A stretch of DNA of 6,708 bases from assembly GCA_947305255.1 (NCBI GenBank), contig CAMZDE010000036.1, positions 1 to 6,708 on the forward strand. Reading direction: 5' to 3'. Of this stretch, positions 1 to 5,543 are shown piece by piece. Under the pieces are notes generated by a model. It was not told where the DNA came from and did no database searches. It saw only the letters and a program-made list of their open reading frames with translations. Origin of the DNA: an uncultured Alphaproteobacteria bacterium. GTDB lineage: Bacteria; Pseudomonadota; Alphaproteobacteria; Rs-D84. The position numbers and the translations under genes were made by a program. Every line of letters begins with the position of its first letter. The stretch's first letter is position 1.

Positions 1-462
1 GACGAAGAAGAATTGAAAAAATTCGTCCGTGGTCAAGAAGTCACTGCAAAGATTTTGGACATCAATCCAGAAAAAGAACGCATCACATTGGGCGTAAAAC
101 AATTGACAGAAAGTGCTGAAAATAACAACACATCTATCAAGAAAGGCGCCGTTGTATGCGGCACAGTGTCTGAAATCACACCTGATGAATTGATTTTGGC
201 TTTGCCAGGTGACACACGCGGAACAATCCGCCGCACCGATTTGTCTCGTGAAAAAGCAGAACAAGACACATCTAAATACAATGTCGGCGATTCAGTAGAA
301 GCGTCCGTCGTTTCAGTGGACGGCAACAATGTTAAATTGTCTATCCGTGCATTGCAAACAACATTGGAAAAACAAGCGGTCAAAGAATTCGCAAACGAAG
401 CAGATTCTGGTTCGTTCCTGGGTGACATCTTGGGCGCAGCAATTGAAAACAGCAAAAAATAA
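1..462 (+). CDS. rpsA: 30S ribosomal protein S1, C-terminal part (5' end outside window)
   Basis: This is the C-terminal 153 residues of ribosomal protein S1, which binds mRNA on the 30S subunit and helps initiation on structured or weakly Shine-Dalgarno-dependent messages. The frame is open from base 1, so the start lies outside the window. The first ~30 visible residues are the end of one S1 (OB-fold) repeat, with VRGQEVTAKILDINPEKERI. A complete last repeat follows at about visible residues 43-115, with the typical GAVVCGTV opening, the SREKAEQD segment, the VGDSVEASVVSVD strand and the closing KLSIRA. The tail, ending in IENSKK, parallels the C-terminal extension of proteobacterial S1. 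The stop at 460-462 is followed at once by an intrinsic terminator, so this looks like the last gene of its transcript. Confidence 0.93.
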   Translation, partial: DEEELKKFVRGQEVTAKILDINPEKERITLGVKQLTESAENNNTSIKKGAVVCGTVSEITPDELILALPGDTRGTIRRTDLSREKAEQDTSKYNVGDSVEASVVSVDGNNVKLSIRALQTTLEKQAVKEFANEADSGSFLGDILGAAIENSKK

Positions 463-480
463 TTTGCCGGTTTCACAAAC

Positions 481-515
481 AAAAAAATCCTACATTTTTA
501 TGTGGGATTTTTTTT
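481..515 (+). terminator. Intrinsic terminator downstream of rpsA
   Basis: An inverted repeat pairs AAATCCTACAT (485-495) with ATGTGGGATTT (500-510) around a TTTT loop, with one G-U pair. The stem is extended by an upstream A-run and is followed by a T-run. It lies 18 bp after the rpsA stop codon and should end that transcript. Confidence 0.85.
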
Positions 516-524
516 ATTTTGTGC

Positions 525-550
525 GATAATAAACCGTGAACAACCAAAGG
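525..550 (+). promoter_or_regulatory. Weak candidate promoter and RBS for the adenylate-kinase-like gene
   Basis: A GATAAT hexamer at 525-530 could be a -10 element, but no good -35 lies 16-18 bp upstream, where the rpsA terminator hairpin sits. An AAAGG ribosome-binding site at 546-550 lies 8 bp before the ATG at 559. The RBS is convincing. The promoter is weak, and readthrough from rpsA is the alternative. Confidence 0.3.
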
Positions 551-558
551 ATTTATTT

Positions 559-1113
559 ATGAAACCGACAATGTTTGTTTTTATGGGGGGCCAAGGTTCG
601 GGCAAGGGGACTTTTGCGAATTTAATGTTGAAACAACACGACTATGAATATATTGAAACGGGCGCTATTTTGCGCAATATGCCTGAAACGTGCGAAATAT
701 GTAAAAAAATGCAACGTGGTGAATTGGTGTCGGACGAAGATTTGTTTCCAATAATATCGCAACACCTGTCTACAACAACCGACGTAATTATGGATGGTTT
801 TCCGCGTACATTACCTCAGGCACAATGGTTGGTAAAAAATTATGCTGATAAATTTGATATCAAAATCATATTTTTGAACATCAGCGAACAAACAATGATT
901 GCCCATATTCAAAAAAGATTAAACGAAGGCGGAAATCGAAAAGACGACGCAGACGCTGCTGCTGTCCAGAAACGTATTGCCGCATTTAAAACAACAACTA
1001 TGCCGGCCATAGAATGGTTATCAACGGTTAAAAACGTAAAATTTTATAATGTTAAATTGCCAAGCGATGATATAGATATAAACTTCGCATTTATAATGAA
1101 AACGATAAAATAA
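559..1113 (+). CDS. Adenylate-kinase-like nucleoside monophosphate kinase, short-LID form
   Basis: The 184-residue product belongs to the adenylate kinase family, cytoplasmic enzymes that move a phosphate from ATP to a nucleoside monophosphate. The Walker A loop GGQGSGKGT is at residues 10-18. ETGAILR at 33-39 replaces the usual STGDMLR of the NMP-binding region. GELVSD is at 54-59, DGFPRT at 79-84 with Q87, and NRKDD at 126-130 matches the conserved RKDD after the LID, followed by KR at 138-139. The LID is only a short loop (about 121-126), so the protein is shorter than the ~215-residue long form. The start at 559 has an AAAGG site 8 bp upstream; the in-frame GTG at 502 lies inside the rpsA terminator. 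The family is clear. The acceptor (AMP, or CMP/UMP) is less certain because of the altered STG motif, and this could be a paralogue of the main adk, so no symbol is given. Confidence 0.85.
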   Translation: MKPTMFVFMGGQGSGKGTFANLMLKQHDYEYIETGAILRNMPETCEICKKMQRGELVSDEDLFPIISQHLSTTTDVIMDGFPRTLPQAQWLVKNYADKFDIKIIFLNISEQTMIAHIQKRLNEGGNRKDDADAAAVQKRIAAFKTTTMPAIEWLSTVKNVKFYNVKLPSDDIDINFAFIMKTIK

Positions 1114-1139
1114 AAAACGCCCAAATGGGCGTTTTTTTT
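1112..1139. terminator. Bidirectional intrinsic terminator between the kinase gene and corA
   Basis: The inverted repeat CGCCCA (1118-1123) / TGGGCG (1126-1131) is flanked by an A-run on the left and a T-run on the right, so it works on either strand. The kinase stop codon (1111-1113) overlaps its left edge and the corA stop codon (1138-1140, minus strand) overlaps its right edge, so one hairpin serves both convergent genes. Confidence 0.88.
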
Positions 1140-2022
1140 AAACCACGCGACGGCATGCGATTGTATAAAGGCCGTACCCAATCAGCAACACCATTATAGA
1201 AATAAATATCACCAGTGCGGTATGTGAATGTTGGGCATAGGGCAACGCGACATTCATACCATAATATCCGACAATCACGCTGGGGACCATCAAAACTATA
1301 TTCCAAATAGTCAAACGATTAATGTAAGTGTTCGAATCCATATTAATGACGCTTTCGAACGTTTCTTTTATGGATTTTAACATTTTGCTATAACTGGTGA
1401 CGACTTCGATAGCCTGATTAAATTCAATGCGCGCATCTTCGGATAATTCTTGGGTTTCTTCATCTTTTGTAAAACCGCGCAATTTATCGATTTTATCCAT
1501 TACGGCGACATTCCCCTTTAACGACGCCATATAAAGAGTATATGTATTTTCAACCTCTAATAATTGCATCAATTCAGGCTTTCGAACGCGTTCCTGCAAA
1601 GTCTTTTTAGAATTAACAACTTTTTTGTTTAATTCTTTCAATGCGCGCAGGTAAGATTCCGCGATATAATAAATAATATTCAAAATGAACATTTCGCGGG
1701 TTGCCATTTCGTCTTCTTTGATTTTATCCAACAAATCACAGCGTTTGCGACACACTGTTATAACACGTTTATCTGAATAAAATATGCACAACGGTTCCGT
1801 GTGCCACGTCGTATCCATTTCGCGATTAGCAATCGGGAAGCGAACAATTATAACCTTATAATCGTCTTCGATTTCAATACGAGGCTGTTCATCAGGGTCT
1901 AAAATATCAACGATATTATCTTCATCAATCTTGTATTCTGTTAACAAGCGTTCAAAATCTTCGTGATCTGGATTCCCAACGTTAATCCAAGAGAATGTTT
2001 TTAACTTTTTTGTATCAAACAT
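1138..2022 (-). CDS. corA: CorA-family Mg2+/divalent cation transporter
   Basis: The 294-residue product is an inner-membrane CorA/MIT-family channel, which as a homopentamer lets Mg2+ (or Co2+/Ni2+) into the cell. The N-terminal cytoplasmic domain opens with FSWINVGNPDHEDF and contains DPDEQPRIEIEDDY, the usual W-[IV] and pR-x-E features of CorA. A long helical stalk follows (about residues 105-235). The C-terminus has two membrane helices (about 238-257 and 268-288). The diagnostic GMN signature (residues 255-257, preceded by YY) closes the first. The periplasmic loop after GMN reads VALPYAQHSH rather than the MPEL-containing loop of the best-known CorA proteins, so ion preference is not certain. 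The length is slightly below the ~316 residues of the E. coli protein. The ATG has a GGGGG Shine-Dalgarno (2029-2033) 6 bp upstream. The gene is single, convergent with the kinase gene and divergent from acpS. Confidence 0.92.
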   Translation of the reverse strand: MFDTKKLKTFSWINVGNPDHEDFERLLTEYKIDEDNIVDILDPDEQPRIEIEDDYKVIIVRFPIANREMDTTWHTEPLCIFYSDKRVITVCRKRCDLLDKIKEDEMATREMFILNIIYYIAESYLRALKELNKKVVNSKKTLQERVRKPELMQLLEVENTYTLYMASLKGNVAVMDKIDKLRGFTKDEETQELSEDARIEFNQAIEVVTSYSKMLKSIKETFESVINMDSNTYINRLTIWNIVLMVPSVIVGYYGMNVALPYAQHSHTALVIFISIMVLLIGYGLYTIACRRVV

Positions 2023-2069
2023 GACATTCCCCCGTTTGGTTATAAAAATTATCTTTGGTTTTCATGGGA

Positions 2070-2097
2070 ATGTTATCACAAAAAGATAAAAAATCAA
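2070..2097 (-). promoter_or_regulatory. Candidate sigma70-type promoter of corA
   Basis: On the minus strand TTGATT (2092-2097) and TAACAT (2070-2075) are separated by 16 bp, giving an mRNA leader of roughly 40 nt before the ATG at 2022. The block TTTTTGTGATA just upstream of and overlapping the -10 recurs upstream of gcrA (minus strand, 5507-5517). Confidence 0.5.
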
Positions 2098-2168
2098 CAT
2101 TTTTCAAACCAATAAATTCAATAAAAACTATATAAAAGCCGCGCTTTGCGAAACCATTATTTTTTTAC

Positions 2169-2198
2169 TTGCACGAATCGGTTAAATGTTATTAGTAT
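2169..2198 (+). promoter_or_regulatory. Candidate promoter of acpS with GAATC after the -35
   Basis: TTGCAC (2169-2174) and TAGTAT (2193-2198) are 18 bp apart and could be the acpS promoter. A GAATC site (2175-2179) follows the -35 directly, inside the octamer ACGAATCG (2173-2180), which recurs in the gcrA promoter region. The -10 is a poor match, so the exact promoter is tentative. The rest of the 212-bp corA/acpS spacer shows only AT-rich sequence and a short AAAGC/GCTTT dyad at 2135-2147. Confidence 0.4.
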
Positions 2199-2234
2199 TC
2201 GCATAGTGAATTACAAAAACAAGGGAAGGAAAAA

Positions 2235-2609
2235 ATGATAGTCGGAATTGGAATTGACTTGGTTGAAAGCGACAGATTCTTAGACTGGTCTGCCTTTAAA
2301 AAACAACGCATATTTACCAAGAAAGAATTAGAATACGCCGAAGAAGATAACGCACGCGCGGAAAAACATTTGGCTAATTTCTGGGCGGCTCGCGAGGCAG
2401 CACTGAAAGCCTTAGGCACAGGATTCAGTGACGATATATCTTTTTCCGATATATCGGTTATCCATAATGACAATGGTCAACCAGAATTATTAATCGCAGG
2501 CGGCGCAAAAAATGTATTGAAAGAGAAAGCCGGCACAAACGCGAACGTATTGTTATCTTTAACAGACCAAGATGATTTTTCTGCGGCTGTGGTGATAATT
2601 GAAAAATAA
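2235..2609 (+). CDS. acpS: Holo-[acyl-carrier-protein] synthase (4'-phosphopantetheinyl transferase)
   Basis: AcpS transfers the 4'-phosphopantetheine arm of coenzyme A to a serine of apo-ACP, making the carrier active for fatty-acid and lipid synthesis in the cytoplasm. The 124-residue length is typical of the trimeric bacterial AcpS class. The N-terminus MIVGIGIDLVE carries the Mg2+-binding Asp (D8) and E11. The second motif, WAAREAALKALGTGF (50-64), carries E54 and K58 in the WAxKExxxKALGTG pattern, with Arg replacing the first Lys. DNGQPELLIAG (79-89) matches the G-x-P strand, and the last strand SLTDQDDFSAAVVIIE resembles the E. coli-type ending. The residues just before the second motif (NFW instead of the usual xRF/xRW) are a mild divergence. 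The ATG has an AAGGA site 4 bp upstream. It is not next to the lepB, rnc or pdxJ genes that often accompany acpS in other proteobacteria. Confidence 0.93.
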   Translation: MIVGIGIDLVESDRFLDWSAFKKQRIFTKKELEYAEEDNARAEKHLANFWAAREAALKALGTGFSDDISFSDISVIHNDNGQPELLIAGGAKNVLKEKAGTNANVLLSLTDQDDFSAAVVIIEK

Positions 2610-2626
2610 AAAAACAGAATAAAAAC

Positions 2627-2653
2627 AAAAAAACGCCCAATCGGGCGTTTTTT
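2627..2653. terminator. Bidirectional intrinsic terminator between acpS and the membrane-protein gene
   Basis: CGCCC (2634-2638) and GGGCG (2643-2647) form a stem with an AATC loop, flanked by seven A on the left and six T on the right. It sits between the convergent acpS stop and the stop at 2670-2672 and can serve both. Its core differs by only two bases from the terminator at 1112-1139. Confidence 0.87.
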
Positions 2654-2669
2654 ATTCACAATAATATTT

Positions 2670-4838
2670 TTATCTATATTCATCATACCCATCATCGCCC
2701 GCCTGATATGCGGCTTCTTCGGGGTCATAGTTGTCATAAAAAACTTCGTCAGGATAAACAACATTACCATATTCATCGATAACCATTTGCACGCCGTTTT
2801 CATCAACAAAACCATATTGGTTGTCATCGACATAATCCACAGGCTGGGTATTATCAGGTTGGTAATAAACCGGTTGAGCTGGTTCTACATAACCACCGAC
2901 AGGTTCTGAATATTCTTCATCATATTCCATATCGTCAACAAAAACATCAGATTCATATACGAACATGTCTTCGCGTTTTGCGCCCGCACCATATTCTGGT
3001 TTGTTCACCACAGGTTCATACACGACATCATTTGCGACCGCCGGTTGTGGTTCAACATTTTCTGGTTCGGCAACATTCGAAAAAGCCGAAATTTTTTCAG
3101 ATACTGCATCCATGATGAACGGTTCAGTATCTTCGACAAATCCACCAGTCGGTTCAATAACCGCCGGTTCAATATCTGATTCTTGGGCATTTGGTTCATC
3201 AACAAAAACGTCTTCTGATATATTCTGTTGCACCACCGGTGTCGTCACATCGGCCGGTTCAGTTGTTGCAACAGGTGCCGGTTCTTCGATAACAGGATTT
3301 GAACGCCCAATCGATAACAAAGGTTTCATATTACCAATATTTTTTTGATACATCCATAATGCAAACACGGACAACGCAATCAAAACCAACAGCAACATAT
3401 AATACAACAGCGATGATTTTGTTTTTGATTTACCATCGTCCACAGCAACCACAGGGGCAGGTGGCAAATTATTATTCCCCACAGGCGGCAAAGGTCTATC
3501 AACTGTATCGGCCGGTACAGGCTTTATATCAATCGGCGCAAGATTATCCGCCGGCTCGTCTTTTTCCGAAACTGTTTTTTCCTCTGGCGCATCATATGAC
3601 GGCGCATCCACCGGTTCGTCTGTCAATTTAAATGGCGCAACTTCCTTGATTTCTTCGTGTACAACTGGTTCTTCGACCATAGGTTGTTCAACCGTCAAAG
3701 GTTCATTCATAACCGGTGTCAAAGATTCCAACACAGGTTGTTCAACCGTTTCAGATTCTTTATTGATATCTTCTTCTTTTTTATCTTCTTGGACGTCATC
3801 GTCTTTCGTATCTTCAACACCATATGTTGGTACAGCCAACGTTGCCGGAAAAGCCGGCGCAGGTTCAACCATTGGCAAATCGGGCGTATCAAAATTAATT
3901 GGTTTGAACGCAATATCGTCATTCATTATTTCTGGATCCTTTTCCAACAAAGGTTTTACTTCATTTTCATCTGATTCTTGGGCTTCGTCACCGTCGTCAT
4001 CAGGAATATCATCAAAAAAACCATGGTCTTCGACCGAATCATTATCATCTGGCGCAATAGTCTGTATTTCATGTTTTGGCGCAACCATCATAGGTTTATT
4101 TTTAACCGGACGATTAATTTCAACACTTGGCTGATTTAATAAATCACTAGCCAATTTGGCGTCTATGGTTGCGGTTTCCAGACGTTTTTCCGCAGATTCC
4201 AAACGTTTTTTCGCGCGTTTAATTTTTTCTTTGGTTGAATCAATCTGAGATTCAGTCCGTAAAATCTTTGCCGCCGATTGTTTCGGTGCAACACGGCCAA
4301 TTTCTTTCTTCATTTCCGCTAATTTTGCACGCAGAGTTTTCAATCGTGTTTCCAAACGAACAATTGATTCTTTGGTCTTAACAATAGTGACATTCGTACG
4401 CGAAATTATTTCGTTCGCCGCATTTAAGCGTTCAACCGCACTATGACGCGCCGCAGAATTACGCAAAATATTCAATTGATTTAAATTTTCATCAATCGCA
4501 TCACCAGAAACATACGCGTTTATCAAATTTCCATACACAGACAATCCGGAATATTCAATATCTAACTTTTGATATTTATTATCTTGTTTCGGACGAATAT
4601 TTTCTAAATCAACACCATAATCAGACGACAATATTTCATCCCATTTTCTGTCGCCGTCTGGATTCATAACCAACAACACATTTGGCTTGGTTTCGTTTAT
4701 CGTTTTATCCAAAACAAACACCAAATCATTATTTGAATCATAGAACGCGTCTATATCATTCCCAGATATATTATACGGGCGCATTACCAATGAACCGTAT
4801 TCTGTTTCGTTGAAATTATTTTCTCTCTCGCCAATCAT
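2670..4838 (-). CDS. Large acidic single-span membrane protein of unknown function, downstream of gcrA
   Basis: I do not recognise this 722-residue protein. Residues 1 to ~130 look folded, with hydrophobic strands such as LVFVLD and NVLLVMNPDGD. Residues ~136-183 and 188-235 are two basic helical, coiled-coil-like stretches split at P185. Residues ~237-470 are low-complexity, acidic and rich in Pro, Val and Glu. One transmembrane helix spans 477-497, preceded by KSKTK, so by the positive-inside rule the N-terminal ~475 residues are cytoplasmic and the C-terminus extracytoplasmic. The tail (498-722) is again Pro/Glu-rich and ends in a Tyr/Asp/Glu-rich stretch with 16 Tyr in the last 110 residues. 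There is no signal peptide and no cysteine. The ATG at 4838 has a GGGGG site 7 bp upstream, and an in-frame stop lies at 4854-4856. It lies 18 bp behind gcrA and is probably co-transcribed with it. The overall layout recalls polarity scaffolds such as PodJ, but I see no homology, so no function is assigned. Confidence 0.85.
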   Translation of the reverse strand: MIGERENNFNETEYGSLVMRPYNISGNDIDAFYDSNNDLVFVLDKTINETKPNVLLVMNPDGDRKWDEILSSDYGVDLENIRPKQDNKYQKLDIEYSGLSVYGNLINAYVSGDAIDENLNQLNILRNSAARHSAVERLNAANEIISRTNVTIVKTKESIVRLETRLKTLRAKLAEMKKEIGRVAPKQSAAKILRTESQIDSTKEKIKRAKKRLESAEKRLETATIDAKLASDLLNQPSVEINRPVKNKPMMVAPKHEIQTIAPDDNDSVEDHGFFDDIPDDDGDEAQESDENEVKPLLEKDPEIMNDDIAFKPINFDTPDLPMVEPAPAFPATLAVPTYGVEDTKDDDVQEDKKEEDINKESETVEQPVLESLTPVMNEPLTVEQPMVEEPVVHEEIKEVAPFKLTDEPVDAPSYDAPEEKTVSEKDEPADNLAPIDIKPVPADTVDRPLPPVGNNNLPPAPVVAVDDGKSKTKSSLLYYMLLLVLIALSVFALWMYQKNIGNMKPLLSIGRSNPVIEEPAPVATTEPADVTTPVVQQNISEDVFVDEPNAQESDIEPAVIEPTGGFVEDTEPFIMDAVSEKISAFSNVAEPENVEPQPAVANDVVYEPVVNKPEYGAGAKREDMFVYESDVFVDDMEYDEEYSEPVGGYVEPAQPVYYQPDNTQPVDYVDDNQYGFVDENGVQMVIDEYGNVVYPDEVFYDNYDPEEAAYQAGDDGYDEYR
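3681..3749 (-). repeat. Two copies of a 15-bp direct repeat inside the membrane-protein gene
   Basis: AGGTTGTTCAACCGT occurs at 3681-3695 and 3735-3749, 54 bp (18 codons) apart and in the same frame, encoding TVEQP each time on the minus strand. It is part of a wider degenerate repetition of V-E-[EQ]-P and E-P-[VA] in the disordered region, and suggests local duplication or slippage. Confidence 0.7.
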
Positions 4839-4856
4839 TGGATTACCCCCATTTTA

Positions 4857-5447
4857 TCATTTTTTCTTTGGTGCAGTGAATTGATATGCCTGACGACAAT
4901 GTTCATAACAATATGGTTTTCCCGAAAACACAGTCTCTCCACAAAAATGAAAATCATCAGAATCAGGATCACCAATCGGCCAACGACACTGATTCGGTTT
5001 CAAACTAGCCATCTGCAACGCATGCTGTACCAACAATTCATGCAAAGCCAAATCTTTCTTGGTCTTTTTGGATGCCGGTTTAACTTCCTTTGTCACAACC
5101 TTGGCCGCCTTTGCCTTTGGTTCCGCAACTTCTTGCTTTTTTACACTCTTTTTATCAGCAACCTTTTTTGGCGCAACGGTTTTAACAGTTTCTTTCTTGG
5201 CTGCTTTTTCTTTCTTGACCACAATAGCCTTTGCCACCTTTGCAATCACAGATTTTTTTTCTTTCTTTGGTTTTGCCGGCTTTGGTTCTGGTTCTGCCGC
5301 CTTAGCATTCCAACCCAAACGGTTCAATTTGCCAACGACCGCGTTTTTGGACATGCCTAATTTTTTACCCATTTCCGCAGTGGACAAACCTTTGCCCACC
5401 AACGATTTTAGTTTTTTCAGCATATTGCTGTCCCAACCTTTGCTCAT
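4857..5447 (-). CDS. gcrA: GcrA-family cell-cycle regulator with a long lysine-rich linker
   Basis: In Caulobacter, GcrA binds sigma70 and DNA at GANTC sites methylated by CcrM, and activates genes for division, polarity and replication. The N-terminal helix-turn-helix is at residues ~3-46, starting at W5, with GLSTAEMGKKLGMSKNAVVG matching the GLSASQIA..LG...RNAVIGK signature (K34 in place of Arg) and closing with LNRLGW. The C-terminal domain (~133-190) has CRWPIGDP at 154-161, FHFCG at 166-170, and GKPYCYEHCRQAYQ at 176-189, the hallmark of the family. Between them, residues 48-132 are a Lys/Ala/Val/Glu linker with 30 lysines in 85 positions, resembling bacterial histone-H1-like tails. The 196-residue length exceeds the 173 of Caulobacter GcrA, mainly through this linker. 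An AAGGGA site (5455-5460) lies 7 bp before the ATG. The gene is divergent from a prepilin peptidase gene and probably forms an operon with the 722-residue membrane protein. Confidence 0.93.
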   Translation of the reverse strand: MSKGWDSNMLKKLKSLVGKGLSTAEMGKKLGMSKNAVVGKLNRLGWNAKAAEPEPKPAKPKKEKKSVIAKVAKAIVVKKEKAAKKETVKTVAPKKVADKKSVKKQEVAEPKAKAAKVVTKEVKPASKKTKKDLALHELLVQHALQMASLKPNQCRWPIGDPDSDDFHFCGETVFSGKPYCYEHCRQAYQFTAPKKK

Positions 5448-5495
5448 AAAAAAATCCCTTAACTGTTATATTTTATACCAATGTGTATTTTTTTC

Positions 5496-5511
5496 TGATA
5501 TAATTGTATCA
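5496..5511. promoter_or_regulatory. Dyad formed by overlapping divergent -10 elements
   Basis: TGATATAATTGTATCA is an imperfect palindrome with arms TGATA (5496-5500) and TATCA (5507-5511). On the plus strand it contains an extended -10, TGATATAAT (5496-5504), suited to the prepilin peptidase gene. On the minus strand it contains TACAAT (5503-5508), suited to gcrA. The two -10 elements overlap by 2 bp, so polymerase could occupy only one at a time. The plus-strand promoter lacks a clear -35. Confidence 0.5.
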
Positions 5512-5532
5512 CAAAAACGAATCGAAAGGCAA
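5503..5532 (-). promoter_or_regulatory. Candidate gcrA promoter with GANTC site in the spacer
   Basis: On the minus strand TTGCCT (5527-5532) and TACAAT (5503-5508) are 18 bp apart. The spacer contains GATTC (plus-strand GAATC, 5519-5523) inside the octamer ACGAATCG (5517-5524). A GANTC site between -35 and -10 is where GcrA/CcrM control is known to act in Caulobacter. The alternative -10 TATAAA (minus strand, 5472-5477) is nearer the gene but has a worse -35, so the assignment is tentative. Confidence 0.4.
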
Positions 5533-5543
5533 GAGAGAAAAAC

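Noticed and set aside
502..558. Longer N-terminus for the adenylate-kinase-like protein, starting at GTG 502.
   Set aside because: That start lies inside the rpsA terminator hairpin. The ATG at 559 has an RBS and puts the P-loop at the usual distance from the N-terminus.
2135..2147. Short dyad AAAGC-CGC-GCTTT in the corA/acpS spacer, considered as a terminator or operator.
   Set aside because: The stem is only 5 bp, the T-run begins about 12 bp later, and there is no gene end nearby. It is too weak to call.
2551..2600. Apparent loss of the S-x-S-H motif at the end of AcpS.
   Set aside because: The E. coli enzyme also lacks that His, with a similar T-L-A-D-type strand, so this is normal family variation and not a sign of inactivation.
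3646..4134. Long Ser/Thr-rich open frame on the plus strand opposite the membrane-protein gene (also 2965-3348 and 3299-3631).
   Set aside because: These are antisense shadows of an acidic, Pro/Glu-rich coding region. They have low complexity, lack convincing ribosome-binding sites and overlap a far better minus-strand gene.
2670..4838. Membrane protein as a SPOR-domain, FtsN-, ZipA- or TolA-like division protein.
   Set aside because: No SPOR signature is visible in the tail, and the transmembrane helix is central, not N-terminal as in those proteins. Only the general layout is similar.
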